Positions 1-12,128 of a DNA stretch of 64,000 nt are shown here, in pieces (within the stretch, counting starts at the first letter, position 1; each line of letters opens with the position of its first letter). The stretch comes from Siderastrea radians. Its lineage: Eukaryota; Cnidaria; Anthozoa; Scleractinia; Rhizangiidae. The stretch lies in assembly GCA_964017195.1 (NCBI GenBank), contig OZ024898.1, forward strand, positions 7,691,294-7,755,293. The letters are read 5' to 3'. The notes under the pieces were generated by a model. It worked only from the letters and a program-made list of their open reading frames with translations. It did no database searches and was not told the origin of the DNA. The position numbers were made by a program, and so were the translations under genes.

Positions 1-32
1 TAGCTTTTATATGTGTCGACCTCTACTTAATT

Positions 33-253
33 TTAACCCTTTCACTCCTGGTAGTGACCAAAATAAAAATTCAAGAAAATGTTAAATTTCATTTTTTTTT
101 TCGTTCGAATCCTGCAAAAAAACAGTACTATGCGCAAGTGCTGCCAAAGAGATTTCATTTGAACGGTCACACCATAGGATTTCCTCTACAGATCCAAAAG
201 TTAGAACTACATTGCATGTCTCCATAATTGACTCTAGGAGTGAAAGGGTTAAA
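33..253. repeat. Short inverted-repeat element (MITE-like)
   Basis: The ends are a near-perfect inverted repeat, TTAACCCTTTCACTCC at the left and its complement at the right. The interior is AT-rich with no ORF. Size and structure fit a non-autonomous DNA transposon. No target duplication was resolved. Confidence 0.6.
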
Positions 254-1819
254 CTTGTGTATCCATTTTAATTTGTCTGACCCTTCAGCTTGATAATCAC
301 AACCAGGCTCTCAGGTAGTGGGAATCAGTGTAGAAAATAACAGCAAAACTTGAAAATTAAAGGTGCGAAGGTTGAGAAAAGTGAGAAAGGGGGCGAGAAA
401 GAGCTCCCCAGTCTTCACACTTTTTGTCTTTGTGTTCGTCTCGTAAATTGCATCCTACATACCATCCTGGAACTTGGAACAGGCTTAAGATGACCAGTGC
501 TTCAAATTCGTTCATATCCTTAGTACGTTTAATTTGAATTCGATATTCAGTTAGCTGCTTGTAAAACATGCTGTCAATCATGGTTTTGCTTTGACCCAAG
601 GACAGACAGGGGCAAGAGAAAGTGGAAACTGTCATTCGTACAAAGAGGATACCACCTCCACTTCCACTTCATGGCAGGTGTCAGCACCTGTTTAGATATC
701 CCTTAGGGACATTTTTGGGCTTTACCTCGGTGTAAGAACCTGTGAAACTCACGGATGACGTAAAACAAAGGAAACAAAAACATTTTAAACAATACCGTAC
801 AGCAAAACAAAAGCTAACAAACAAAGAAAATCTTGTCAGGTTCTTACACCGAGGTAAACCCCATTTTTGGAAATTTTGCTGATAATTCATAGATGTCCTA
901 GTGAGATCAGAGTATTTGGCACCATTGTTCGGCAAAAAAAGAGTCATATTCTACCGCGAGAGAGATGTAATTCCCGCACTTTTTAAAAGTATTCATATCT
1001 GTTATGGATTCATAGTATTCGGATTCGTGAAACTATCGGCTTGGAAGGAGAAAACCCTAAACTACCACTTGTTAAAACCGGTCATGTCTTTTTTTTTTTC
1101 GATCAAAAAGAGCTGAAAACTAAGTGGGAAGGGATAGGATTAGATTTTTCTCCAGCGATATTATCTCAGGAGATACCTACCCCCTTCAATGCCGGGGTAG
1201 GGATATCATGTATGTGTCATGAAGTGTCCCCATCCACTCCTCCTTTTCACCTCAATCAATTCCTCCTCTTTTTTGCTAATTTGCATGAAAAGCTCGACGT
1301 TTGACGTGGTGCAAAGAGTCCGGGCGGCTCACACCACCCAAAAATTCACAGAGTATCCCCCCGTTTAATTTTTAGGCCGTTTGACGGTTGATAGTTAACC
1401 CGCTTGAGACCCTCTTTGAGCTTTCGTCATTAAAAATCAAAATTGCTTTGTTCTGCTCATCAAGGTGTTTAAGGGTACAGACGGAGGATGCAACAGAATA
1501 ACATCAGAGTAAACACATCTTTGTTTCGATTGAATTTACTGCAAGAAATGTACATGCACGTTTAAGACAATTCTCGACATCAGTTGCAACCAAAAAGTTA
1601 GCAAAATATAAATAATCCGATTTGCATACAAACTATTTCGTTCTTTGAAATATATACGGGATAATTTTCTTTAAAATTTTGTATACAAAATGTTTTAGAT
1701 ACGCTTACTATAGATTCGTTTGTGGAAAACATATCTTGAAAATGTATTATGTACATATCACATTGCAAAATGCTGCTGACATGGAAATTGTCATAAAACT
1801 GGAGAAGTAGGACACAATT
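254..1819. other. Non-coding stretch downstream of the death-domain exon
   Basis: I see no supported exon here. Reading frames are short, AT-biased and without recognisable motifs. The one structured part is the inverted repeat at 712-868. The 3' UTR of the minus-strand ROCO gene should lie just below 1820. Confidence 0.5.
712..868. repeat. Small foldback element
   Basis: Arms of about 30 bp (712-742 and 837-868) share the core TACCTCGGTGTAAGAACCTG in inverted orientation around an A-rich centre. This looks like a short MITE or hairpin relic. Confidence 0.55.
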
Positions 1820-2106
1820 TCAGTCAGAGTGGCAACAAATGTCCTCCGCCAAATCCTTACGACTTACATAGCTATGACACAATCCTTCATACAAAACCGT
1901 GTAAGTTGCAGCTGTGTCTTCCCTCTGTTTCCAAGCCACAAGCATTTCATATGCCTTTTCGGAACATTTCTCGTTGTCTTTGTGAAATCCGGCCAGCTGC
2001 GATTTGTCGAAGTTTAGCCGACGCCCAAGCGCCTTCCATTCTTCAACAATTCTTAGTGCCAAACCTTCCAGTTCATCATCAGACGGGCAACCTTCTTTAA
2101 TTCTAA
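1820..2106 (-). CDS. Terminal death-domain exon of a ROCO-type gene
   Basis: The 95 complete codons after the splice junction encode a death domain. Family hallmarks are visible: a conserved Trp in EEWKALGRRLNF, the EKAYEMLVAWKQ helix and the closing RKDLAE. The stop codon is at 1820-1822. A good acceptor (CCTTTGCAG) ends at 2107 on the minus strand and gives phase 1 entry. The last COR exon, at 37939, leaves in phase 1, as do the two linker exons at 12129 and 11051, so all can be joined in frame. ROC-COR-Death is the DAPK-like arrangement and TPR-ROC-COR-Death genes are common in cnidarians. This exon could instead belong to a separate gene. Confidence 0.65.
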
Positions 2107-2245
2107 CTGCAAAGGGAACGAAGTCTCGTAAGCCTGTTCTTATAATTAGTAAAATATATAAAATATAACTGATTCCAAGGCTTGCACCATGGCGAAGGGA
2201 CAAATTTGCTGGGCAAAATTTCTTTTAATTGAAACTAGTTCTAAG

Positions 2246-3630
2246 CTCAGCAAGTTCCTTTGTTTTATGTTTTTGTTACCGTTTTTAGCATTAGTCGTGG
2301 ACAAACCAGGTTTACATTTTGACCACAAGCCACAATAGGGGAGTCCATTGCCTATACATGCACTATTCCATACATATTCCACCTGAAGTTACTTTTGGAT
2401 CAAGCAACCACACAGCAGATATCGATTATGTAGTCAAAATGTAAACTTAATGAACCTAACGTAACCTCTTCAGGAAAGTTTACATTAAAACGACAACAGC
2501 CCAGATATGAGCACTTTCCATATAAATGTTTTACAGAATGCTATGTAATCGTTTCGTGGTCTTGTTATATTTTATTTTTGTATTAACGGTTGACAAGCCT
2601 TTTCTTAAATGTTGTTTAGAGATTTATCTAATTCGTTTATGTTAGCCGCAAATGGTAAGCCACAGTGACGTTATCGGTTTTTTCCTTTAGAAACTTGATT
2701 TACTCATATATAGTTGCGCCCTAACCGCATTTGGTTTTGCTCAGGGGGGCATGCGCAAGCGATAAGTCGTACCATTTAGTTGAGCAGTTTGCCCATATCT
2801 TTGGAGTCCTTTATGTCACGTACTGACAAGCGGGACTTTTATGTAAGAGATTAATGTTCTTTTCATTACACACTTATTTTATCCAGCGGTTTCTATACGT
2901 TTTGCTGAGGTTTTTACATCTGTTTTACTAGAAGGTTTTGACCATGTGACACAAGTGATGGGTGGGTTCAAATCACCCAAGAGATGTTGCAAGTAATTTT
3001 AGTTTATCATTTTGACCTTACGCTTGAAAGCCTCAACAGGCTATTCTAGATATAGTTTCGCGATTAGATTTACGTTAGTGTAATCTTTATTTAGGCACGG
3101 CAACTTCTTATAGTACATCGAATTGTTTGTCTCGTCTCCAGAAAATATCTAAGCTTAATAACGTGAATATTTTTTCTTTATCTTTCGATTTAGTGTTAGA
3201 CCTTATAATTTCCTCGATTTTTTTGATTTGTGTTATTTGGATCCCAGTAGAAACCGTAATGTATCTAAGGATACAGAGAATTATCTTAGTTTCTTTGCTT
3301 GTATTTTTTCAGTTTACGATATGCTGCTCTTGGATTATTGGTCGAAAAAAATGGGACTCAATTGATTGTCCGTAAAATCATAGTTACTCGAGGGACTGGT
3401 AATGAAACCTTGCAAGTTTCAAAGGCAATAACAAAGGTGCTACAATTTATGTTGAAAGTTCTACGAAAGTGCACAATCTTTTGTTTTACGATCTCACACT
3501 ATGGCTGAATAACTTAACAGTGACATTTTTATTGGTTCGTTGCTCATGCAAAATTCAAAACCTATTGTTGTTTGTGCACCGTCAAGGCTAAAAACGGTAA
3601 CAAAAACATAAAACAAAGGACTTTGCTGAG
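2246..3630. repeat. Inverted repeat pair, possibly a DNA transposon relic
   Basis: A 44-bp segment at 2246-2289 recurs inverted at 3587-3630 with about two mismatches by eye. The 1.3 kb between has only short ORFs, without motifs. The layout suggests the remnant of a transposon. No target duplication was established. Confidence 0.35.
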
Positions 3631-4454
3631 GTTCATAACCAGATTCTTTTATTAACTATGGTAAAATATATCCTCGTTTGATGTGTCGTATCTTGAGCGA
3701 GTTAGTCGTCATATATAGCTTTGGATATCGACCGCTACAATTTTATTAAGTTAGAAATCTACACTTTAATATTTTACAATTTCAGGTGTATGGTATACAA
3801 CGTATTGTAAAGTGTTGAAGTTTTCCAACGGCGAACATTAGACTGACATTGTAACCTGGAACCAGTTTATGGGGTAGTTTTTCATGAGCAACGTTTGCAT
3901 GAAAGAATGTTTTTTAAATAAACATTTGTAGTTGATCACCTATCGAATTGGTAATGTTTTGATGACAATCTCTCTAGGGGTCGAGCCTATGATGAAAAAG
4001 TGTTGGATCTAGAGAAATTCTGATGTCAGCGGAGGATAATATTAATAAAATATTGTTATTACTAAAAACGTAAAAAGGCTGAGTAATTTTTTGGCAACAA
4101 CAGAAGCTAAGTGGTATATGAAACTGATCATATTGATATGTGCTCCCCACGTAACAGAGAAAACGTAAACATGTACGCCTGAATGAATCCTTCCACATAG
4201 GCCACAAAGAATGAGACGCTCTTACCTGTATCATGCACACACTTGCTCCGCTTGCATTCCGTCTGTGAAGATGAACACACTGACCCTCCCTTGAAAGCAG
4301 AAGTCATGGGCTTTTCTTGAGCAGACCCGCCTACAAACGGATACAGTAAAATCCCATTTATACGTTCCTTGCTCACTACCCCTCCCCACATTCCCCCATC
4401 CAAGATTATGAGCCCTCTTCCCCAGATTTAAGCATTTAACTGTCTCCTTTCACT
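2290..4454. other. Intronic or intergenic DNA without supported genes
   Basis: AT-rich DNA with short overlapping reading frames on both strands. Apart from the right arm of the repeat at 3587-3630, nothing with protein motifs, RNA structure or clear repeats was recognised. Confidence 0.45.
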
Positions 4455-4481
4455 ATCACCACCACCACCACCACCACCATC

Positions 4482-4567
<86 letters not shown>

Positions 4568-4594
4568 TATCATCATCATCATCATCATCATCAT
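4455..4594. repeat. CAC/CAT microsatellite, left half
   Basis: A long trinucleotide array (CAC then CAT units). The LTR element at 4595 interrupts it and the array resumes at 10815. Confidence 0.9.
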
Positions 4595-4808
4595 TGTAGT
4601 GTTTATTGCTATTTTAGGATGAATTCCTTAGTCGTTAGACAAGTGATTATCATTGGACGGAATACCTTAACCGCAATCATGTGATTATATCACCATATAT
4701 CATTGTAAATAGTTTTGAATGATTCAATCTAATAAAGCAGTTGTGTAAAGCACTTGTCCGTCTTCACTGCGTACTCTATAGTAGTTCACCGAACCCCAGT
4801 ACACAACA
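4595..4808 (+). repeat. Left LTR of the gypsy element
   Basis: Begins TGTAGTG and ends ACACAACA. It contains AATAAA within CTAATAAAGCAG. It differs from the right LTR at about 11 of 214 positions, almost all transitions, by eye. Confidence 0.85.
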
Positions 4809-4821
4809 ACTGGCGACGAGG

Positions 4822-5322
4822 ATGGCCACTCTCGGATCCATAGAATCCTTCAAGCCCGGTTCAGAAGACTGGAACGCGTATAGCGCACGTTTCGATCGGT
4901 ACGTAATCGCTAACGACATCAAAGATGAAAAGAAAATCGTGGCCACGTTTTTGACCACGATAGGCAGCAAGACCCACAACCTCCTCAGAGACTTGCTGGC
5001 CCCCACAAAACCGTCTGAAGTAAAGTTTATAGAGCTGGTGAAAACACTGAGAGACCACTGCGAGCCAAAACCAATCGTCATAGCCGAGAGGTTTCACTTC
5101 CACAAGCGTGAACAACACGAGGGGGAAGGTGTCGCCGAGTACAGTGCCGCGCTAAAAAAATGCTCAGAACATTGTGCGTTCGGTACGTTCTTAGAAGAAG
5201 CCCTTCGAGACCGATTTGTCTGTGGCCTTAGAAGCAAGCAGACCCAAAAAAGGCTTTTGGCAGAAAAAAAGTCTCACTTGGAAAACGGCAGTGGAAATTG
5301 CGTTGGCAATGGGAGTGGCTGA
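4822..5322 (+). pseudogene. Gypsy gag fragment
   Basis: The ATG lies 14 bases beyond the LTR, just after the PBS-like site. The 166 residues resemble a gypsy gag capsid region: MATLGSIESFKPG start, a central WNAYSARFDRYVIAN stretch and a C-terminal half rich in charged helices. It ends soon after a deletion junction near 5290-5330, where the frame runs into DNA that belongs to the integrase end of pol. No zinc knuckle remains. Confidence 0.7.
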
Positions 5323-5328
5323 AGTGGT

Positions 5329-5805
5329 TTGTTATGGGGAATTCGCGTGATAGTTCCTCCGCAACTTCGAAAACGTGTGTTGTTCGAATTACACACAGGG
5401 CATCCCGGAATAGTCAGAATGAAGTCACTTGCACGACTTCACGTCTGGTGGCCGAACCTCGACAAAGACATAGCCACGGTTGTTCAGCGATGTGACGATT
5501 GCCAAAAGTCACGCAACAAGCCGCAGCACCCGTGGGATTGGCCGAAAATGCCATGGCAGAGGATGCACATCGATTTCGCGGGACTGTTCATGGGGAAAAT
5601 GTTCTTAATTGTCGTTGATAGTCATTCCAAATGGCTAGAAGTAGAACTGATCCACAGCATCACGAGTGAAGCAACGATCGAGAAACTTCGACAAATGTTC
5701 GCTCGGTACGGCATTCCACAGCAACTAGTAAGTGATAACGGTCCCCAATTCACTTCACAAGAGTTTTCCGATTTTACAAGGGCAAATGGTATCAAACACA
5801 CGCTT

Positions 5806-5808
<3 letters not shown>
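5329..5808 (+). pseudogene. Gypsy integrase, 5' part
   Basis: The reading frame starts in the H2C2 zinc-binding domain (HTGHPGIVRMKSLAR...CDDCQK) and continues into the rve core, with MHIDFAG and SDNGPQF carrying the first two catalytic Asp residues. It stops at GIKHTLV, where the poly-T tail of the LINE begins. The remaining core resumes at 9731. No RT precedes it, so this is a broken gene. Confidence 0.8.
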
Positions 5809-5842
<34 letters not shown>

Positions 5843-8800
5843 GAAACCTTATTACAACACCGACACACTACATACAATACTAAAGCAAGTCTACTACAAA
5901 AAACAAAAAACAGAAACAAATTATACTACATACAATACTATTGCTTGCGCCACTACTTATTATGCGAAAACTAACACTACACATAATTACTTACACTACC
6001 AACTGTAAGACTACACACACACACAACACACGCACTCATAGTTGGGCAAGGAATCGTATTCTCTAGGCTTAGACTATTGTTATTACTACTGGCACTACAT
6101 GTCACAATCTTGTTATAGAAATGACAATAATTTAAAGTAATAAATAGCTATAGAAAAGTAGGTTGGTTGAAAAATCAGGTCTATTAAGATTAAAATGGAA
6201 ATTGGATGTGATGTTCTTGGGAAAGGAGCTTGTTCCATTTCTTATAATGGATAGAGAGTTTGTTCCTCTCTTTGGCGATCCGATGCTCCATTTCAAAAAC
6301 TGCTTTCACTTTGGTTAAGAACACAGCTCTAGATGGTAACACACCCTTTAGCTTGCAATTATAAATATACTGTTTTGAAAGTAGAATGAGATGATTGTTT
6401 AAAAGAGCATCTTCTGATTGGTGAGTTATGCCAAGAATTACGTCACTCTCAGTAATTATGTGATTCCCAAACAATTGTTGTATTGAGCTCCAAAAGTTTT
6501 CTATCACGGTACATTGAAAGAAAAAGTGCGACATACATTCCTCGTTGCAAAGACAAAACGCACAGAGAGGAGACTCGGTTTTGCCAATTTTGAAAAGGAA
6601 GGTGTTTAATGGTAATATTTGATTCAGGATTTTATACTGGAATTCCCGCGATTTTGTATCAAGTGCACATTTGAAAGGGAGCGTGTAAATAGTTTCCCAA
6701 TCAAGATTGCTTGTTTCTGAGGCATATTGATTTTCAAGTTTCTTTTTTGCTGTTGGTGGTTTAGATATTTTTGAGATGAGAAGATTATAAATCTTCTTCG
6801 AGGATAATTCTTCTTGAGCGAAAATATTAAACGGTGTCGTTTTGTTTGCTGCCTGAGTCACATTGCTGCTCATTTCTTTTTTCCATTCCGGTGGAAGGGA
6901 ATGATAAAGACATTTTAAATAAAATAAGTCAAGCACGTTTAACAGAGATTCGGTTATGTGCGGCTTGATGCAAATAAACTCACATAAATCTCCGACTTTA
7001 CAAAGTCCTGCAGAGAAGAGTTTCCTATTGAATACAGATTTGTTGTCAATACATATAAACCTATTGTTCCAAATTGGCTGGTTGAATATTTCGTCCAGAG
7101 AAGAAGGATTGGAGTTTTTCAAGAGAGACCAAGCTATCAAGCATTCCTTGTAGTATTTTGGTAAATCTATAGGTAATTTTGAGTATTCGAAGTTGCAATA
7201 AAATAAGAGTCTACCTCCAACTTTATTGAGGTAGTGATTTAGAATGCACTTCCAAGAGCGTAGTGAGTTATCCAGAAATTTTTGGATGCACATGATTTTT
7301 TGTGCTTCAATCATGGATTCGATATGAGGCATCTTTAAGCCTCCTTCATTAATATCATTTATCAGGGTAGCACGTTTCACTTTGTCTTTACCTTTCCAAA
7401 TAAAGTTAAATAAAATTTGATTTATATCTTTGATAAATTTTTTGTTCGAGCAGATGAGACTCATACGATATAGAATTTTTGGAATAGCAAAGGTTTTAAT
7501 TACCTGTATTTTACCTAGTAGTGTGAGACCTCTCCAGCTCCAACTGTTTAGTGTCTTTTTTAAGGATTTAACGATGGAGTCCAAGTTTAATCTTTGGAAA
7601 AGCGCATAATCATAGGTGAAATGTATCCCCAAGATTTTGACTGCTTTAGGGATGTGTTCCACACTTAATTCCTCTGCAGTGACTCTCGAAGAACCGAGAT
7701 TCATAACTTCTGTCTTTTGTTTGTTCGTTTTCAAGCCGGAGTACACACCAAATGTGTGTAAAGTATTGGAAAGCTGATAAAAGGATTCCTTGTCTTTAAG
7801 AAAGACCGTTAAATCATCCGCAAAGATGACCAGTTTCAATTCTTGATTGTCAATTTTGATTCCTCCTATCTTTATATCATTTCTGATATTGATGGCTAGT
7901 GTTTCTAGTACAAGAATAAAGAGATAAGGAGAGAGAGGATCACCTTGACGAACCCCTCGGGAGAGTTTGAAGGGCTGGGTTGCGAAGCCGTTGTTCATGA
8001 CACTGCTAGATATATCCGAGTAAAAAGTAGTAATCCAGGCAATAAAAGATGGTCCGAAGTTGAATTTCTCGAGGGTTTTTTTGAGATAATTCCAATTGAC
8101 AGAATCAAAAGCTTTCTCAAAGTCAATTGCTACTAATAGGGAGCTTATGTCCTTTGAAGCTGTTAGAGAAATAATATCGTCAATCGTACGTACTGCATCA
8201 AAAATTGTTCTTCCTTTGACGTAAGCATTCTGGTTGTGGTGTATAATTTCTGGTAATACCTTTTCCAGTCTCTTAGCAATTGCTTTAGTTCCAATTTTAA
8301 CGTCAACATTAATTAGAGAAATTGGTCTCCAGTTTTTTATTTGCCGTCGATCTCGATCTTTTTTCTCTATGAGGACAATAACTGCTTCCTTTTGTGAAGA
8401 TGAAAGCTCTCCATGTTTGTAGGAATAATTTAGGCTTTTTACTAACATCTCACCAAGAACGGGCCAGAAGCTCCTGTAGAATTCGATAGTGAGACCATCG
8501 TTTCCAGGTGTCTTATTATTTTGAAAAGTTGATAATATATTATAACACTCGGCAACAGACAGTTCACCTTCACAAAGCTGTTGCATTTCTGGAGATAGTC
8601 TTGGTATGAAATCCAGGAAAGGACAAGACTGGTTGATTTCCGATTGATTTGTCTCGCTGTAAAGGTCTGAGTAGAAAGAATACAACTCATCCATGATCTT
8701 TTTAGGATTTGTCGTTACGTTACCATCAGCGAATTCGACTTTCCTGATCGTGCTTTTTCTCTTGTTATTTCTTTCAAGGTTTAGAAAGTACTTATTATTT

Positions 8801-9730
8801 TTCTCCCCTTTTTCATACCAGGATGCACGTGAACGAGTGATCGCCCCTCTAGTTATGTATTCATATTCCTTTTCATACTCAATCTTCAAATTTTCAAGTT
8901 CATTTTGGTTTGCTATAGTTGGAATTTCAGCTACTTTTTCCTCCGCTAGTTTCAATTTGTTCTCGATCACAATCATTCTTTCCCTGCGTTGCTTTGCTTT
9001 TACCTTGCTATACTGAATAGTCTCCTTCCGTATGTTATATTTTATCCAGTCCCACTGAACTCTAACGTCTTGATTATAACTAATCTCGGTAAGCCAAGAA
9101 GGAATTCGGTCTGTTATCAATTTTAAATATGCTTCATCATCCAAAAGGCTATTATTAAACTTCCAAAAAGAGGGACCGTGACTTGTGTCACTTATACTAT
9201 CAATGTCTAGTGTTATTGCGGAGTGATCAGTTTTAATTGCAGTTATAATGTCTGCCTTATTTGTGTCATCCTGTAGGGAGTCGCTAATTAACCAGAAATC
9301 TAGTCTTCTTTGGATTAATGGATTTTTCTGTCTCCAGGTGAAACGTTTTTTGGTCGGATTTCTTACTCTCCAAATGTCAGTCAAGTCATATTTCGATATG
9401 ATGTCTTCGAGACTCTTAACAGAATTCTTTACGGAAGGTTTCCCTCCTGAGCAGTCCAAGTTGGGTTCAAAAGTAACATTGAAGTCCCCACCTAGTATGA
9501 TCTGATAATCTGATTGCGACATTTTCTCTTCTATGAGACATGCAATTTTATCAAAAAATTGGATCTGTTCACACGGCTTTGTAGGTGAATAAATATTAAC
9601 CAGCAAAAAAGGGGAATCTTGGATCAAGGCATCTAGGATTATAAAAGTTCCCATTTCATCTCTTTGCACTGATTTAATTAGAAAATCCAAACCCTCTCTG
9701 ATCAAAATAAGAGTACCTTTGCTATGCTTT
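5809..9730 (-). mobile_element. 5'-truncated L1/Tx1-like LINE
   Basis: A non-LTR retrotransposon inserted antisense into the gypsy integrase. A run of about 30 T at 5807-5838 is its poly(A) tail. The target duplication GCTTGTT is present at 5802-5808 and 9731-9737; removing the insert restores an uninterrupted integrase reading frame. The 5' end is cut inside the endonuclease domain, as in aborted reverse transcription. The 3' UTR occupies roughly 5839-6189 on the minus strand and is rich in TAC/ACA triplets. Confidence 0.85.
6190..9730 (-). pseudogene. LINE ORF2-type protein, N-terminally truncated
   Basis: A single open frame of about 1,180 LINE-derived codons. From the N-terminus it shows the later part of an exonuclease-endonuclease-phosphatase domain (LGGDFNVTFEP, KTDHSAITLD), then reverse transcriptase with WRPISL, AIDFEKAFDSVNW, RQGDPLSPYLF and the catalytic FADD, and a C-terminal Cys-rich stretch (CAFCLCNEECMSHFFFQC). 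The motifs fit the L1/Tx1 branch. The first 20 or so residues of the open frame above 9730 are antisense gypsy sequence, not LINE. The lack of stops suggests a fairly recent insertion, but without a promoter or complete endonuclease it should be dead. Confidence 0.85.
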
Positions 9731-9888
9731 GCTTGTTGCTCCATATCACCCTCGTTCAAATGGCCAAGCGGAACGTTTTGTTCAATCATTTAAGCAATTT
9801 TTTAAGGCAGAGGGGAGCAACTCGATCGATTAAGCAAAGGTTAGCTCGATTTCTGTTTAGTTATAGAACAACGCCCAATAGCACGATT
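9731..9888 (+). pseudogene. Gypsy integrase, continuation after the LINE
   Basis: Translates in pieces to the end of the integrase core, around PYHPRSNGQAERF and then RLARFLFSYRTTPNST. A stop and a frameshift near 9830 separate the two pieces. The match to the break at 5808 shows that the LINE entered an existing copy. Confidence 0.75.
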
Positions 9889-10043
9889 GAATTCATCCTA
9901 AAATAGCAATAAACACTACATTCCCCCACACTTATTCTAAAAATCATATTTTGCTATATTAGCAAGTGTCAAATCCTAAATGCTGTGGAGCTTTGCGTTC
10001 TCGAGTTTGATAGCGTGGCTGGGTTTGAGGTTGCGCTGGTGTA
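9889..10043 (-). repeat. Inverted copy of the gypsy 3' end
   Basis: This 155-bp block is the reverse complement of 10478-10632, with only a few differences by eye. It contains the purine tract and the first 30 or so bases of the right LTR. It interrupts the integrase frame between NSTI and the C-terminal domain. Confidence 0.85.
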
Positions 10044-10552
10044 ATCGCATGGCTGTCGCATCACTGCTAGATTTATTGCGCCCCGATCTCGGTCGAAAAG
10101 TGTTTGACAAGCAAGTCGAGCAGAAATTCAGACATGACAAAGTCAGCAAGGAAAGAGAGTTCTCACTCGGAGAACAAGTTCTAGTGCAAAACTTTAGAGG
10201 AGAGCCCAGATGGCTGGAGGGCACTGTTGCGGAACAAACAGGTCCTGTCTCTTATAAAGTTCTCGTTGATGACCAACTTTGGAAACGCCACGTTGACCAG
10301 ATGCACAAGAAACATGCATATTTTATGGATTGCACCGCAGATCTTGGTGTTACCGCTCCAAGCCGTGCGGTCAATCAAGACAACGTTGACGTCGAGCCAA
10401 CAACACATCCGCGCACGGAAACCGCTACACGAGAACCAACCGAAGCTCAAAGCAGCGAAAATAGCAGTGATGCGACATACACCAGCGCAACCTCAAACCC
10501 AGCCACGCTATCCAACTCGAGAACGCAAAGCTCCACAGCGTTTAGGATTTGA
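10044..10552 (+). pseudogene. Gypsy integrase C-terminal part
   Basis: The frame encodes the gypsy integrase tail: LLDLLRPDLGRKVFDKQ, then an SH3-like segment with GEQVLVQNF and VSYKVLVDDQLWKRHVDQ, then a Ser/Thr-rich end. It terminates just before the purine tract and right LTR. The upstream link is broken by the inverted duplication. Confidence 0.75.
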
Positions 10553-10600
10553 CACTTGATAATATAACAAAATATGATTTTTGGAATAAGTGTGGGGGAA

Positions 10601-10814
10601 TGTAGTGTTTATTGCTATTTTAGGATGAATTCCTTAGTCATTAGATAAGTGATTATCATTGGATGGAATACCTTAGCCACAATCATGTGATTATACCACC
10701 ATATATCATTGTAAATAGCTTTGAATGATTCAGTCTAATAAAGCAGTTGTGTAAAGCACTTGTCCGTCTTCACTGCGTACTCCATAGTAGTACACCGAAC
10801 CTCAGTACACAACA
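10601..10814 (+). repeat. Right LTR of the gypsy element
   Basis: Same length and termini as the left LTR. It is preceded by GTGGGGGAA and followed by ATCAT and the resumed CAT microsatellite. Confidence 0.85.
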
Positions 10815-10919
10815 ATCATCATCACCGCCAACACCACCACCACCACCACCACCACCACCATCATCATCATTATCATCATCATCATCATCGTCGTCGTCAT
10901 CATCATCATCATCATCGCA
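10815..10919. repeat. CAT/CAC microsatellite, right half
   Basis: Continuation of the trinucleotide array beginning at 4455. The LTR element sits between the halves. Confidence 0.85.
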
Positions 10920-11050
10920 GCGGGTAGTTGATGACGGGACGCAGAACTAAGCTTTGCACTAAGCGATGGAGCACAAGAGCCTGGCTGTGAAAAATGCTGG
11001 CTTTCTTAATCGTCAACAAAAGCAACAAAGTTGCAGAGTGAGATTCTTAC

Positions 11051-11155
11051 CTGCATCTTCCACGTCTCTGCTTCGTTTTGAATTCTCTAGGATGAGGCGA
11101 GGTGACTTTCTTTTGGACTTTGAAGATATTTCCATTTCTTCAACCAAAGCATCGC
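11051..11155 (-). CDS. Candidate 35-codon linker exon (ROCO gene)
   Basis: Flanked on the minus strand by an acceptor (CTGCAG) and a donor (GCAG|GTAAGA). It is 105 nt, phase 1 to phase 1. The product is charged, with VEEMEISSKSKRKSPR, and resembles the exon at 12129-12230 (shared VE-M-IS core). It lies between the COR and death-domain exons, and its phase lets it be spliced in or skipped. Support is splice sites, phase and duplication only. It could belong to an unrelated gene. Confidence 0.45.
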
Positions 11156-12128
11156 CTGCAGAATCTGCGTATAAATAATTCAAAACTGCTCTAACTTTTC
11201 GTCACGTTGTTTTCTTACTACCAATAAAATTTGGCCCACCCTTTGACTTAATCTAAGTCAACTGCTCGAAATGTCGTCGGCCGAAGAAGATGTTTAATGA
11301 ACGAATGACGTGTACGGAGCCGGACGCCAATTTAGAAGGGATCACGTCTGCGTATCTGACACTGCAAATCTTCCTTTTTCCACTTGGCGGACATTTGCGT
11401 TGTTCATTATCTACGCGTCTAGCCTTTAAAATTAAGCTTTTTTTGCCTATCAGGTTGCAGAAACAGGTCACAGTTTTGCCAGGGCGAATGTATGGTCAAT
11501 TAGTATTTGAAAAAAAATGGTTTGTTCCATGCATGCCAAGATGCAACGACTTGCAAATTAAAGTTGGCTAGTTGTCGGTAGTGTAGAGTTAGAGAAGCAG
11601 CATAGTGTGGGCTTGAACCACTCAGATTTCTTTTTCTCTGGTTAGAACTTCAATCGACCGCCATCTTGATTTGGACGAAAAAAAATTTAGTGTGGGCTCA
11701 ACCGTTTGGTCACCAAACACAAGCCGCTGCAAGTTGGTGTCCGTGTTGTTATTCTTCGCACGGGGCACGCCCGAGGCTGCATTGAAATGGCTTTTTTCAC
11801 AAATTGCGTTAAACTTTTATCAACTTGCAAGTACATTTGGCCACCCATGCATATGGCATGTCTGCGTACACAAGTTGGCAATTCCAATCTTTCGTTGCCT
11901 TGCGACTCTGTTTGGCCAGGGCTTTAAGATCCTAATGATTTAGCTAAATCGCACGATGGTACCACAAAAACCTAAACTGGCTCGATTTAGCTTCACTGCA
12001 CAAAAGGACTCAATATCGAGGGTACAGAAAATTGCCAATCTCGTGTATGATTTGCAAGACGACCTCACTTTTACCAGAATTCTTCAAACATCTACGCCTA
12101 AAAGACCCAAAACGTCAGTCGCGCTCAC
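11156..12128. other. Intronic DNA between the two linker exons
   Basis: Short ORFs on both strands with no recognised motifs. No repeat structure noted. Confidence 0.4.

Larger units (their letters stand above)
4595..10814 (+). mobile_element. Degenerate Ty3/gypsy LTR retrotransposon with nested LINE
   Basis: Two direct 214-bp LTRs bound the element, flanked by ATCAT on each side. The flanking duplication is real in form but lies inside a CAT array, so its value is limited. After the left LTR comes a PBS-like TGGCGACGAGG, and before the right LTR a purine tract GTGGGGGAA. The coding order is gag (4822-5322), then directly integrase (5329 onward): protease, RT and RNase H are deleted. A LINE splits the integrase, and the 3' end has been copied in inverted orientation. 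The element cannot move by itself. Confidence 0.85.

Noticed and set aside
4455..4594. His/Ser-rich coding potential in the CAT array
   Set aside because: Pure microsatellite without a gene context.
9731..9789. Start of the LINE protein at 9789
   Set aside because: Sequence above 9730 is antisense gypsy integrase; the target duplication fixes the LINE edge.
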